The notes under the pieces were generated by a model. It was not told the origin of the DNA and did not search any database. It saw only the letters and a program-made list of their open reading frames with translations. Positions 23,667 through 32,923 of a DNA stretch of 52,564 nt are shown here, in pieces. The stretch is from CAZNDN01 sp964571815 (GTDB taxonomy: Bacteria > Fibrobacterota > Chitinivibrionia > Chitinivibrionales > WJKA01). Numbering within the stretch: the stretch's first letter is position 1; each line of letters starts with the position of its first letter. The stretch is from the NCBI GenBank assembly GCA_964571815.1, contig CAZNDN010000015.1, positions 1 to 52,564 on the forward strand. Direction: 5' to 3'. The position numbers and the translations under genes are program-made.

Positions 23667-24914
23667 ATGAATATTCGTTTCTTTAGGGTTGTCTGCGCTC
23701 TTTTCGTATGCGTGACGGCGACCATCGGCGCCGAGTTTGACCTGGACCTTTACGCAAGCAGGTTCGACAGCATCCCCATCGCGGTTCTGACATTTACTCC
23801 GTCGGCCGGCGAGAAGCTGCGGGAGGATCGGCCGTGGAGAGTGATTGCCGACGATCTCGAATTCACGGGGCGCTTCGAGGTGCTGAGGACCTCCGAAGCC
23901 GACAGCGCGACCTTCGCGGAAAACAATATCGGGATCTATATCGGTGGTGAGTACCAGGTCGGCGGTTCGGAGGTCGAGATGGAGTGCTTTCTGCACGATG
24001 CGTCCACCAACGAGCTGATCGTGGGCAAGAAGTACAAGGGCAGCAGGGGATTTCTTCGTACGATGGCGCATCGGTACGCCAACGAAATCGTCGAGATGAT
24101 CGTCGGCGACCGGGGAATGTTCGAAACGAAGATCGTGTTCGTCAGGGAGGGGGGCACGAGGAAGAACCTGTGGCTGATGGACTACGACGGTCACAATCTG
24201 AGGCGAATCACCAATATGAACGTCGTGAACATCTTTCCCTGCTTTGCCGATTCCAACACCGTGGTGTGGACTTCGTACATGAGGGGCAAGCCCGACCTCT
24301 ACCGCGGTTCGATCTCGACGGGGCGTTCGGGTATTTTTATCTACAGCAGGTTCGTGGAAACCTCGCCGGCCGCCTCATCCATCGAAAACAAACTGGCGTA
24401 TGCTTCTTCGCGAAAGGGCAATCTGGACATCTACACATGCAACCTCGACAAATCGGAGACCCGGCGCCTGACCCATCATCGAGGCATCGATACCTCGCCG
24501 GCGTGGTCGCCCAACGGCTACCACATTGCCTTCACCTCGGACCGCGCGGGGGGGCCGCAGATTTATGTTATGGACAAGGACGGGGCGAACACGAAGCGGG
24601 TGACGTTTGAAGGACGGTACCAGGATTCGCCCTCCTGGTCTCCGCGCGGTGACAGGATCGCCTACGCATCGCTGCAGAACGGGAAATTCGATGTCTGGAC
24701 CGTGAAACCGTCGGGCCAGGAAGCCGCGAAGGTGACCTCGGGGCCGGGGCACAACGATTACCCCTGCTGGTCTCCGGACGCTTCGCATATCGCATTCGTG
24801 AACACACGGGGCGGCAAGAGTGATATTTGTATGATTCGGCCCGACGGGAGCGATTTCAAACGAGTCACCAGCCTGGGCAATGCGAAAATGCCCGACTGGA
24901 TGCAGTTGCAGTAA
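23667..24914 (+). CDS. tolB: Tol-Pal system beta-propeller protein TolB
   Basis: 415 residues with a signal peptide (IRFFRVVCALFVCVTATIGA). The N-terminal domain includes PIAVLTFTPSAGEKLREDRP. A six-bladed propeller follows, with repeated blades of the form SPAWSPNGYHIAFTSDRAGG, SPSWSPRGDRIAYASLQNG and YPCWSPDASHIAFVNTRGGK. TolB is periplasmic and links the TolA side to Pal. It begins 3 bases after the TolA/TonB gene. No pal gene follows. Confidence 0.95.
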   Translation: MNIRFFRVVCALFVCVTATIGAEFDLDLYASRFDSIPIAVLTFTPSAGEKLREDRPWRVIADDLEFTGRFEVLRTSEADSATFAENNIGIYIGGEYQVGGSEVEMECFLHDASTNELIVGKKYKGSRGFLRTMAHRYANEIVEMIVGDRGMFETKIVFVREGGTRKNLWLMDYDGHNLRRITNMNVVNIFPCFADSNTVVWTSYMRGKPDLYRGSISTGRSGIFIYSRFVETSPAASSIENKLAYASSRKGNLDIYTCNLDKSETRRLTHHRGIDTSPAWSPNGYHIAFTSDRAGGPQIYVMDKDGANTKRVTFEGRYQDSPSWSPRGDRIAYASLQNGKFDVWTVKPSGQEAAKVTSGPGHNDYPCWSPDASHIAFVNTRGGKSDICMIRPDGSDFKRVTSLGNAKMPDWMQLQ

Positions 24915-24941
24915 GAACGGCTCAGAAGAAAGGAGTGGTGG

Positions 24942-25682
24942 ATGATCGTCCGAACCACAGTTGTTGCATCGGTACTTGTCTGTCTTGGCCTTCTGAATAC
25001 CGGGTGCTCGCATATCACCATGCTTCGTACCGAGGAGTTGCGGGAAGTTCAGGCACACGTGGATACCCTCAAAATGGAGATGACGGCGGTGCAGGAGGAG
25101 ATGCTTCAACAACAGAAAGCCCATAACGAACTTCTCCGGCTTATCCGTGCCGATCAACAGGTTCGTTTCAACGAACTCTCACACAAGGTCAACTCCATCG
25201 AGGGCAGCCTCAGCGAGAGCCAGCAGCGACTCACCGTCATTGACCGAAAGACCGAGGACCTGAAAGAACGATGGGAGGAGAAGGCACGTGAGGATTCCCT
25301 GGTTCAAAGCCTGAAGGACGCGGAGCTGACAAAGCTGTTCCAGATTGCGCACGATGATTTCATGGCGCGGCGCTACGATCTGGCGATCAGGGGCTTTCAG
25401 GATATCCGCAACCAGTATCCCGATTCACCGTTGGCCGAGGATGCGGCGTACTGGATTGCCGAATGCTACTATGCGGAGGGAAGGCCCGATGAAGCCAAAA
25501 AGGCGTACACCGATTATATCAAGGCGTACCCCGAAGGGAAAAAGATGTGTGTAGCACTGTTCAAGCTGGGCAAAATATTCGAGCAGAAGGGGCAGGAGAA
25601 ATCCCGGCGGATGGTGTGGAAAAAACTCATCGAGCGGTGTCCCGACTCCGAAGAGGCCGCGGCTGCCGGGGAACAGATGTGA
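24942..25682 (+). CDS. ybgF: Tol-Pal system protein YbgF/CpoB (lipoprotein form)
   Basis: 246 residues. The signal (TVVASVLVCLGLLNTGC) ends in a lipobox, whereas E. coli CpoB is soluble and periplasmic. A coiled coil covers about residues 30-115 (VDTLKMEMTAVQEEMLQQQK). C-terminal TPRs follow (FMARRYDLAIRGFQDIRNQY; AEGRPDEAKKAYTDYIKAYP). CpoB coordinates peptidoglycan synthesis with Tol constriction in E. coli. A lipid anchor could let this version partly replace a missing Pal as an outer-membrane partner; that is inference. Its TGA shares one base with the next ATG. Confidence 0.88.
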   Translation: MIVRTTVVASVLVCLGLLNTGCSHITMLRTEELREVQAHVDTLKMEMTAVQEEMLQQQKAHNELLRLIRADQQVRFNELSHKVNSIEGSLSESQQRLTVIDRKTEDLKERWEEKAREDSLVQSLKDAELTKLFQIAHDDFMARRYDLAIRGFQDIRNQYPDSPLAEDAAYWIAECYYAEGRPDEAKKAYTDYIKAYPEGKKMCVALFKLGKIFEQKGQEKSRRMVWKKLIERCPDSEEAAAAGEQM

Positions 25683-26449
25683 TGTCGGTCCCGGTGGGGG
25701 AGAAGCAGGCACGGGAGGGACACCAACCGAAGGACGGTTCGGGTATCGCGGCGGCGATCTTTGACTGGGACGGGGTCGTTGTCGATTCTTCGGAGTATCA
25801 CCGCCGGAGCTGGGAACACCTGGCCGCGGAGAGAGCGCTTCCCTTGCCGGAGGGTCATTTCGAGCGGGGTTTCGGTATGCGCAATGAGACGATCATCCCG
25901 GAGTTGCTTCGATGGACCCATGATGCCGGTGAGATTGCGGAGCTTTCGTACGCGAAAGAGGAGCACTATCGGCGCCTTGTGAAGGACGAGGGGCTGCGGA
26001 CCCTTCCGGGCGTTTTCCCTCTGCTGGAGCTGCTGCAAAGCAAGGGCACAGCCTGTGCGGTAGGGACTTCAACACCCCGGGAAAACATTACTCTTTCACT
26101 TGAGGTGCTGGGCCTGTCCCGCTTTTTCCCCGTTGTCACGGCCTCCGAGGACGTCGAGCGGGGGAAGCCCGATCCCCGGGTGTTCTTGACGGCGGCTCGG
26201 AGACTGAACGCGAATCCGGGCGCGTGCGTCGTGATCGAGGATGCGCCGCGGGGGATCGAGGCGGGAAGGCGGGCGGGGATGTATGTTGTGGGGGTGGCAA
26301 CGACCAGAAGCCGGGAAAACCTTCACGAGGCTCACCTGATTGTGGATACGCTCCGGCAGGTTACGTGGCCGAAGCTGGAAGCACTTGTCCAGCGAGAGCA
26401 ACCGGGCAACGACGGGACTCGCCCATCGACACCCGCCGGCCGAAGGTGA
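25682..26449 (+). CDS. HAD-family phosphatase, beta-phosphoglucomutase-like
   Basis: 255 residues with the HAD motifs in order: motif I FDWDGVVVDSSEYHRRSWEH (nucleophile Asp and DxD), cap domain, motif II GTSTPRENI, motif III Lys in ERGKPDPRVFL, and motif IV VVIEDAPRGIEAGRRAGM. This subgroup covers beta-phosphoglucomutases and small-sugar phosphatases; the substrate cannot be told. It starts inside the ybgF stop codon (TGATG), so it is translationally coupled to the Tol operon. A short GTG frame overlapping its stop (26446-26529) is not supported as a gene. Confidence 0.9.
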   Translation: MSVPVGEKQAREGHQPKDGSGIAAAIFDWDGVVVDSSEYHRRSWEHLAAERALPLPEGHFERGFGMRNETIIPELLRWTHDAGEIAELSYAKEEHYRRLVKDEGLRTLPGVFPLLELLQSKGTACAVGTSTPRENITLSLEVLGLSRFFPVVTASEDVERGKPDPRVFLTAARRLNANPGACVVIEDAPRGIEAGRRAGMYVVGVATTRSRENLHEAHLIVDTLRQVTWPKLEALVQREQPGNDGTRPSTPAGRR

Positions 26450-26535
26450 TCGAGGAAGTACCTGTCGAACCGGCTTCCCGCCGGGCAAGGAAGACCGCAC
26501 CCGACGCGGCCGCGACACCCGCGGAGTGACAACCG

Positions 26536-27783
26536 ATGCGTACGCGCGAAGAAATTGTCGAGTATCTCTTCTCACGCACAACACGCGGGGTCAAACTCGG
26601 ACTGGAGAAGATCGGTCGGGCCTGCGACACGCTGGGCAACCCTCAGAGCGCGTTTCGTACGATCCACGTGGCGGGAACCAATGGGAAGGGCTCGACCTGT
26701 GCCTGTATCGAGGCGATCCTGCGCGCGCACGGCTTTCGTACCGGCATGTTTCTCTCTCCCCACCTGGTGGAGATCGAAGAGCGATTTCTTGTCGACGGCG
26801 TGCCGGTGGGCCCGGGAGAGTGGTCGGCGGTCTATCGCGACGTCGAACACCTCATCGCCGATTCGGGCATGACCTTTTTCGAGGCATTGACGCTCATAGC
26901 CTTTGAACTTTTCCGTCGAATGAACGTTCAATGGTGTGTGTGCGAAGTGGGGATGGGCGGGCGGCTCGACGCCACGAACGTTGTGCAGCCGGAGGTTTCG
27001 GTGATCACGCGGATCGGCGACGATCACCGGGAGTATCTCGGCAACGACCTCGCGACTGTGGCTTCGGAGAAGCTCGGGATTGTCAAGTCCGGAGTGCCGG
27101 TGGTGATGGCGGGTCCGGAGATAGAAGGCGTTCGCGGCCGCGCCCTGGAGGTCTGTGCCGCCCGCGGAGCACCGCTTCGTTTCGTTGAACCCGGCGATAT
27201 CCGGGACATTTCCGGCGATCCGGGGGGGACACGGTTTCGATACGCCGGCCGGCGCCGGCGTGTGGGACTGATTGGTGACTATCAGGCCGCGAACGCGGCA
27301 CTCGCTCTCTGCTGCGCCGATGTGCCTGGGCTGGATGAGTTGAACGCCCTCGAAACGGTTCGGCTGCCCGGCAGGCTGCAGCAGGTCTGCTTCAAAGGAG
27401 TTGAGCTGGTTTTCGACGTCGGGCACAACGGGGACGCGGCCGAGGTACTGGTTCGCGCACTGCGCTGCCGGTTCGAATCGTCGGGGGTCACGTTCGTATG
27501 CGGAATCATGAAAGACAAGGACCGGCGGAAAATGATCGCGGCTTACGCCGCCGTTGCCCGGGGGTTCATTTTCTGCCGTCCCGCGACGGATCGGGCCGAG
27601 GAGCCGGCCGCGCTCGCGTCGCTGGTCCCGAAGGATTTCACGGGTGAGGTACAAACGGCGAATTGCGTGGACGAGGCCGTGCGGGAAGCGTGCCGGGACG
27701 CTTCGGCCCCCGTATGCGTAACCGGCTCTTTCTACACGGTCGGAGAAGCCATGCGGGCACTGGGTGTGCGACCGTACGGCTGA
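26536..27783 (+). CDS. folC: Bifunctional folylpolyglutamate/dihydrofolate synthase
   Basis: FolC adds glutamate to dihydropteroate and to tetrahydrofolates. 415 residues with the FolC/Mur-ligase pattern: start EYLFSRTTRGVKLGLEKIG, P-loop HVAGTNGKGSTCACIE, SPHLVEIEERFLVDG, EVGMGGRLDATNVV, the DHREYLGN segment, and the C-terminal VFDVGHNGDAAEVLV. The ATG at 26536 has GGAG about 10 bases upstream. It is the last gene of the plus-strand run and is convergent with nifU. The 119-base interval has no clear terminator. Confidence 0.95.
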   Translation: MRTREEIVEYLFSRTTRGVKLGLEKIGRACDTLGNPQSAFRTIHVAGTNGKGSTCACIEAILRAHGFRTGMFLSPHLVEIEERFLVDGVPVGPGEWSAVYRDVEHLIADSGMTFFEALTLIAFELFRRMNVQWCVCEVGMGGRLDATNVVQPEVSVITRIGDDHREYLGNDLATVASEKLGIVKSGVPVVMAGPEIEGVRGRALEVCAARGAPLRFVEPGDIRDISGDPGGTRFRYAGRRRRVGLIGDYQAANAALALCCADVPGLDELNALETVRLPGRLQQVCFKGVELVFDVGHNGDAAEVLVRALRCRFESSGVTFVCGIMKDKDRRKMIAAYAAVARGFIFCRPATDRAEEPAALASLVPKDFTGEVQTANCVDEAVREACRDASAPVCVTGSFYTVGEAMRALGVRPYG

Positions 27784-27902
27784 ATGACGGCCGCAAGGCC
27801 CCGTTCGCGTGAGAGCTTTTCTGAAGTGTGCGTGTCCGCTGCCGGGGAAGCGGGGAAAGCGAAGCGTCACGCCGGAGAAGCGGGTAATACCGAGCGGAAG
27901 CC

Positions 27903-28742
27903 CTACACGCTTTTAACTTCCACCTGGTCGGAGACCTTCTCCTTGAGGTTCTTTTCCACCACTCCAACGAGCGTCCTGTCCGAAAATGCGCATCCCGCGC
28001 AATGCCCGCCGAATCTGATCAGTACCGTATTGCCCTCGATATCAACCAGTTCGCAATTGCCTCCGTCCTTCTGCAGCAGCGGTTGAATATCTTCGCGTAT
28101 CACCTTCCTGACCCGGTCGATCTTCTCCGGCATGGTCAGACGCTGTGCCGGAGAGGGCCGTGCCTGAGCCGCGGTCCCGTGAACACGGTCCAGAATTTCC
28201 TGTATCTGCGGCTTGCACCCGCCGCACCCGCCGCCGGCTTTCGTATAGTCGGTCACATCCTGTACCGTCGCAAGGCCGTTATCCTTGATCGCCCTTTCGA
28301 TCTCAAGATCGGTCACGCTGAAGCAGGTACAGACAATCGTGCCTTCCTTCTCCTTCGGAGCAGTTACCTTTCCCCCGCTTCGGTAGTAATTGATGGCAGC
28401 CTCCAGCGCTTCCTGCCCCATGACGCTGCAGTGCATTTTCGCTTTCGGAAGGCCCCCCAGCGCCGAAGCGATATCCTGGTTGGTGATCTTCTGAGCCTCC
28501 TCCAGCGTTTTGCCTTTCACGAGTTCGGTCAAGATGCTCGCCGAGGCGATGGCACTACCGCACCCGAAAGTCTTGAATTTGACATCGACTACCCGGCCCT
28601 GATCGTCAAGCTTGAACGTAAGCCGCAGAGCATCCCCGCACGTAATATTGCCCACTTCCCCAACGCCGTCCGGCTGCTCCACTTCACCCACGTTGCGGGG
28701 GTTGAGATAGTGCTCCCGGACCTTTTCGCTATAGTCCCACAT
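27903..28742 (-). CDS. nifU: NifU-type Fe-S cluster scaffold (three-domain)
   Basis: 279 residues with the full NifU architecture. An IscU-like N-domain carries three scaffold Cys (ITCGDALRL, FKTFGCGSAIASAS, KMHCSVMGQ). A central BFD-like [2Fe-2S] domain has IVCTCFSVT and AGGGCGGCKPQI. A C-terminal Nfu domain has the CxxC site FGGHCAGCAFSD. It assembles Fe-S clusters and passes them to target proteins. No nifS/iscS, nitrogenase or iscR gene is adjacent, so the cysteine desulfurase must be encoded elsewhere and the role is probably general rather than nitrogen fixation. Confidence 0.95.
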   Translation of the reverse strand: MWDYSEKVREHYLNPRNVGEVEQPDGVGEVGNITCGDALRLTFKLDDQGRVVDVKFKTFGCGSAIASASILTELVKGKTLEEAQKITNQDIASALGGLPKAKMHCSVMGQEALEAAINYYRSGGKVTAPKEKEGTIVCTCFSVTDLEIERAIKDNGLATVQDVTDYTKAGGGCGGCKPQIQEILDRVHGTAAQARPSPAQRLTMPEKIDRVRKVIREDIQPLLQKDGGNCELVDIEGNTVLIRFGGHCAGCAFSDRTLVGVVEKNLKEKVSDQVEVKSV

Positions 28743-28847
28743 CTTCGGGTTCTCCCTTTCTCATAGCGCCTGGCGATAGCGGTTTCGGCGCTCCCGTGAC
28801 GTTTTCCGGCTCTCTTCACGGTGTATACAACCTCTTCTCCGCCGGGC

Positions 28848-29870
28848 TCAGAGGACCTTGTCCGGTTCCTCCTGAGTAATACGAAGAGTATCTTTCATTG
28901 TTTTCACAAACCTGCTTAGCATATCCGGCTCTGAAAGGGAGCCGATCGGGACCGACCCCGCACCTATCATTCCGTGCCCTCCTCCGTCGCCCTGAAGAGT
29001 CGACCCGATACCGTGGGCGTACTTACCGGCGCCGCCGCCGCGCTTGGTCCTGATCGAAAAGAACAGGCGTTTCTTGAAAACCCCCGAGCAAATCATCCAT
29101 TCGAGCCTGGCCAGACCCAGGAAGAAGTCGGCCATTTCGGCCACGTAGTCGGGGGAGGGGACCGTGCCCAGATGGGCGTAGCCGACCGTGCCGTAACTGA
29201 CGGCCGATTCGGTTGCGGAATGAACGATCCTGAAATAATCGATGTCCCGGTCGGGACTTTCGATTCTGGAAAGCAGCTTGTGATCCATGATTTCAAACAA
29301 AACCTTGTAGGTCGCAAGGTCTTCATCGGAGGTCTCGCGGCCCATACTTCTCGTGTCCGTCTTGATACCGTAGAAGAGGGCGGTAGCGAGTTTGGGCGAT
29401 AAGGGGAGGCCCTCGGCAAAAAGATATCCGGCCACCATGGTGGACGTGGCACCGAGGTCGCTTCTGATATCGGCGAACCAGGTGGCCTCTTCGGGGGCCG
29501 TTTCCACGTGATGATCGAGGACGGCGTCCACGGCCGCGGTATCCGGCAGGGAGACGTTGCCGCCGCCGGGCATGCAGTCCACCAACACTATCCGGTCGAA
29601 ATCGCCCAGATCGACCAGAGCGAAAGGCAGAGCCTCTATGCTCAGGTGGCGCAGCATTGCACGGTTCTCCGCCCTTCCTACGAATCCACCGAATGCGATT
29701 ACCGAATCGCTTACTCCCCAGGATTGCAGCAGGTACTGAATGCCTCCGGCCGCCGCGATACAGTCCGGATCGGGATAGTCATGGGCCACTACCAGAACCG
29801 CGGATGCGGGAAGCAGGCGTTGCCTCAATTCGGTCAGCCTGGCTTTGTAGGTAGACCTGTGTTGTTCCAT
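28848..29870 (-). CDS. DHH/DHHA1-family phosphoesterase
   Basis: 340 residues. The DHH domain has VVAHDYPDPDCIAAAGG, VLVDCMPGGGNV and VLDHHVET. The C-terminal DHHA1 domain ends with the GGGH motif (QGDGGGHGMIGAGS). These Mn-dependent enzymes include NrnA-type oligoribonucleases and cyclic dinucleotide or pAp phosphatases; the substrate is unknown. The ATG at 29870 is preferred over a frame running to 29930, although neither has a strong ribosome site. It precedes nifU on the same strand with a 105-base gap. Confidence 0.9.
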   Translation of the reverse strand: MEQHRSTYKARLTELRQRLLPASAVLVVAHDYPDPDCIAAAGGIQYLLQSWGVSDSVIAFGGFVGRAENRAMLRHLSIEALPFALVDLGDFDRIVLVDCMPGGGNVSLPDTAAVDAVLDHHVETAPEEATWFADIRSDLGATSTMVAGYLFAEGLPLSPKLATALFYGIKTDTRSMGRETSDEDLATYKVLFEIMDHKLLSRIESPDRDIDYFRIVHSATESAVSYGTVGYAHLGTVPSPDYVAEMADFFLGLARLEWMICSGVFKKRLFFSIRTKRGGGAGKYAHGIGSTLQGDGGGHGMIGAGSVPIGSLSEPDMLSRFVKTMKDTLRITQEEPDKVL

Positions 29871-30067
29871 TCTATCCGTCACGGACGACCGGCGCGGGGG
29901 AGCTGCTGTTGATCGAAATGCGGGGCACATAGCTGGAGCAGGCCAATCGTTTCAGTGAAGCATCCTTCATGCTTCCGGCCGGTCGCCACGACTTCAACCC
30001 CTTCCCGCTCACTTCCACGAGGTGCTCCGGGCGGGTGTTTCCTCTCTGTCGGCCGATTGCGTTTGTC

Positions 30068-30096
30068 TTGAATCCTGCAGTCGGGAATACTATAAT
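30068..30096 (+). promoter_or_regulatory. Predicted sigma-70 promoter for the metallophosphoesterase gene
   Basis: TTGAAT (30068-30073), a 17-base spacer, and a perfect TATAAT (30091-30096). It gives a leader of about 150 bases before the GTG at 30255. The rest of the 384-base interval 29871-30254 holds no gene that I can support. Confidence 0.65.
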
Positions 30097-30254
30097 ATAC
30101 AAGACGTGAACTCGCGGCGGGGCGCCGGGTACGTACCGGAGCGACAATACGGAACACGTTGCGACGATTTCCGGCGGGCGGCACGAACAATCGATTGCCT
30201 GTCACGTCTGCATGTTCACAACTGCCGAATGCGTTCGAAAGGAGACCGGAGCCG

Positions 30255-30986
30255 GTGCGCTACGCCGTTATCTCCGATATTCACGGCAATGTCGAGGCGC
30301 TTCAAGCCGTCCTGAAGGATATCAGGAAGAGGCGGGCCGACATGATCATCTGCCTGGGTGACATTGTCGGGTACTATCCGGATCCGGATGCCTGCGTCAG
30401 TTTGATTCGCTCGGAGACGGAGCACTGTATTGCCGGGAACCACGACTACGCCGCGGTCGGGCGCGTTGACACCCGGACATTCACTTACTATGCGTTTGCC
30501 GCGATGGAATGGACGAAAGAACATATCAGCAGTCAGTCCAGGCTCTTTCTCGAGACACTCCCCCTTGCGGTGGAAATCGAGAACATGTTTTTCACTCACT
30601 CTTCACCCTCAACCCGTGAACCCTGGACCTATGTGTTTCCGGACAGCGAACTCGCGGTCTTCGAGGCATTCAATTCTCTTTCCCACAGGCTCAACTTCAT
30701 AGGCCACACGCACTGGCCTTCGATCATGCTGCAGGAGGAAGACAGGATCACCCTGCATCCCGAGCACGTGATCAAGCTTACGGATTCCGTGGATTACCTG
30801 GTCAATGTGGGAAGCGTGGGACAGCCGCGGGATTTTGATCCCCGCTCATGCTACGCCCTCTACGATTCGGAAGAGGAGAAGGTGCGCCTGCTTCGCGTGG
30901 AGTACGATTGCAAACCCACTCAGCATAAGATCGTGGAAAACGAGCTTCCGCTCTTTCTCGCCGACCGGCTGGAAAAGGGCAGGTAG
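30255..30986 (+). CDS. Metallophosphoesterase, YfcE/MJ0936 type
   Basis: 243 residues. The dinuclear metal motifs occur in order: VISDIHGNVEALQAVL, CLGDIVGYYPDPD, AGNHDYA and FIGHTHWPS, with a second His near FFTHSSP. Members hydrolyse phosphodiesters or protein phosphates; the substrate is unknown. The start is GTG at 30255, preceded by AAAGGAG and matching the family's usual beginning; an upstream open frame has no similarity. It converges with the MORN fusion gene, with only 13 bases between stops. Confidence 0.92.
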   Translation: MRYAVISDIHGNVEALQAVLKDIRKRRADMIICLGDIVGYYPDPDACVSLIRSETEHCIAGNHDYAAVGRVDTRTFTYYAFAAMEWTKEHISSQSRLFLETLPLAVEIENMFFTHSSPSTREPWTYVFPDSELAVFEAFNSLSHRLNFIGHTHWPSIMLQEEDRITLHPEHVIKLTDSVDYLVNVGSVGQPRDFDPRSCYALYDSEEEKVRLLRVEYDCKPTQHKIVENELPLFLADRLEKGR

Positions 30987-30999
30987 AACCGACACCGGC

Positions 31000-32781
31000 T
31001 CAGCGTTTTTCGGCAGTGGAGGTCCGGTCGGCTTTCTCGTCCGGGTCGAGGTGCACTCGTTTCTTGCGTACGCCCCGCACGTAGCGGTCCCTGTACCGGG
31101 GGGCTCCTTCAGGGGTGAAATGCTTGTGTGTTCCCACCTTGACTCCGTGGTCGAACGTGCCGCGCCATTTCGTATTCCCGTTGGGATAGTAGTGTTCCGA
31201 CCAGCCGTGGAGTACTCCTTCCCGGTAATGCTGGACCGACTGCACCTGCCCGTTTTCGAAGAACGTCTTCACCGTACCGTGCAAATTGCCCTCGCGGTAC
31301 GTGCTTCTCCGGTGCAGTTGGCTGTCCGGGTAGTACGAAAGGGCTTCCCCATTTCGTATCCCCTCGTGCAGGGTCGCCTTTTGCCGCAGGGCTCCGCTGG
31401 GGTAGTACAGTTTCGATACGCCGTCGGGTTCGTCGTCGGCGTAACTGAGTTCCGCCCGGATAGTTCCCGACGGATAGAAGAACCTGGCTACCTCCTGGAT
31501 CCTTCCACGTCGGTAGACGGTCGCACGTCGCAGGGTGCCGTCTTCGAACCGCGTATGCGCTTCACCCTCCGGCCGTCCGCGGTTGAAGTGGACCAGCCGA
31601 CGGGTGACGCCGTCCCGGAAATACACCGCCGATTTCCCGTGTCGGCGTCCTTGACGATACCGCACCTCCGCCTTCAGCATGCCGTCGGGGTACCACAATT
31701 TCGATTCTCCGTGGGGCCGGTCCCGAACGTAGGGGATCGTGGCCATGAGGCTTCCATCCGGGTAATAATGCGTCGTCGTGCCGTCCCGTTTCCCTTCTTT
31801 CATGTGGGCCTCTTCCTTCAGCGTGCCGTCGCTGTAGTACACCCGATACAATGCTTCCCCTTCGGTGCCTACGTCGATCATGGTGTCGCGAGTGGCCGCC
31901 GGGGGTTTCTTCGGACTCGAAGAAACGGTATCCCGGTCCATGGACGACGTGTCCGGGGCCCGGGTGGGACGGACGATCTCGATTGTCGGAATTTCCTTTT
32001 CCGCGGCAGTGTCCGGCGGCGCCTCCTCGATCTCCGGCATCTCGACCGCCTCAGTGTCCGAGACCGTTTCGGGCGGAGGAAGTCCGAGAATATCGTAGAC
32101 AAGAGCATAGTAATAACGTGCCAGTTCGAACGAGGAGTCGGCTTCAATGGCGCGTGCGTAGTGTCGCGCCGAGCGTTCCAGCACGGGCGTGGAAAGAATG
32201 CCCTTATGGTAATTGACGCCTTTGCCGAATTCTCTCAGCGCCTCCGGCACGGTGCTTCCGTGGCGGCCCATACGCTCTTGAGCGGTCTCGGAGACCGAGA
32301 CGTTGAGGCTGGAGCAGATTCGCAGCGCTATTTCATCGACGGCGGCAACAAGGCCTTCCGTGGGGGCGTTGCTCTCGAACGTACTGTAAATCAGTCCCGA
32401 CTCCGTGTCGATAAGCCTGACGGAGAGACGCCATGCGGTATCGTCGAAATAGTAGTTACCCCTGACCACGGTGGAGATGCCGAGACGCGTTCCCGCCGAA
32501 CGGAGCAGGTCTTTGTCGAGGAATGGTGAAGAGGGCGCGCCAATCGCATCGAGCAGCTCCCCCATTCGCTCCCGGGGCAGCGTCAGGAACCCCCCTTCCT
32601 CAAGCTTCATCGAGAGGATTTCGGACAGCGCCATGCCCGTGGGCGCCGGGAGTTGGATTTCCCCGGCAACGTCGGAGAACGGCATCACCGCAATCGAGCG
32701 CTCCTGTTGTCCCGCTGCCGGAATGCAGAGGGCACAGAGAAACAGGCTCAGGCGCCTGGTGAAAAGGTTTCGTAGTCGCAT
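31000..32781 (-). CDS. TolB-N-like domain fused to a MORN-repeat solenoid, exported
   Basis: 593 residues. A signal peptide (LSLFLCALCIPAAGQQ) leads into a domain resembling the TolB N-terminal/FlgO/CsgG group: ERSIAVMPFSDVAGE, ALSEILSMKLEEGGFLTLPR, LGISTVVRGNYYFDD, WRLSVRLIDTESG. A helical region (ALREFGKGVNYHKGILSTPV) and an acidic, Pro/Thr-rich linker follow. From about residue 315 there are at least eleven MORN-variant repeats of about 23 residues (YYPDGSLMATIPYVRDRPHG is one). The repeats match those of the lipoprotein at 2389-3126. It lies 142 bases downstream of rseP on the same strand. Binding to cell-wall or outer-membrane partners is possible but not shown. Confidence 0.85.
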   Translation of the reverse strand: MRLRNLFTRRLSLFLCALCIPAAGQQERSIAVMPFSDVAGEIQLPAPTGMALSEILSMKLEEGGFLTLPRERMGELLDAIGAPSSPFLDKDLLRSAGTRLGISTVVRGNYYFDDTAWRLSVRLIDTESGLIYSTFESNAPTEGLVAAVDEIALRICSSLNVSVSETAQERMGRHGSTVPEALREFGKGVNYHKGILSTPVLERSARHYARAIEADSSFELARYYYALVYDILGLPPPETVSDTEAVEMPEIEEAPPDTAAEKEIPTIEIVRPTRAPDTSSMDRDTVSSSPKKPPAATRDTMIDVGTEGEALYRVYYSDGTLKEEAHMKEGKRDGTTTHYYPDGSLMATIPYVRDRPHGESKLWYPDGMLKAEVRYRQGRRHGKSAVYFRDGVTRRLVHFNRGRPEGEAHTRFEDGTLRRATVYRRGRIQEVARFFYPSGTIRAELSYADDEPDGVSKLYYPSGALRQKATLHEGIRNGEALSYYPDSQLHRRSTYREGNLHGTVKTFFENGQVQSVQHYREGVLHGWSEHYYPNGNTKWRGTFDHGVKVGTHKHFTPEGAPRYRDRYVRGVRKKRVHLDPDEKADRTSTAEKR

Positions 32782-32923
32782 ACCGTGACGCCTGCCGGCG
32801 GTGGGGAGGAAGTGCACGGTGCCGCCAAAGCGGTTGTTCGACTCAATAATACCATGCTTCCCGGTCCCTCGGCAATGCCCGCCGATCGGCGGCGCGGAGT
32901 TTCCTCAACGGCGGCGACGCGCT

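Noticed and set aside
26446..26529. 28-codon GTG frame overlapping the HAD stop and ending just before folC
   Set aside because: Low-complexity Ala/Pro/Arg translation without a ribosome site; more likely spacer.
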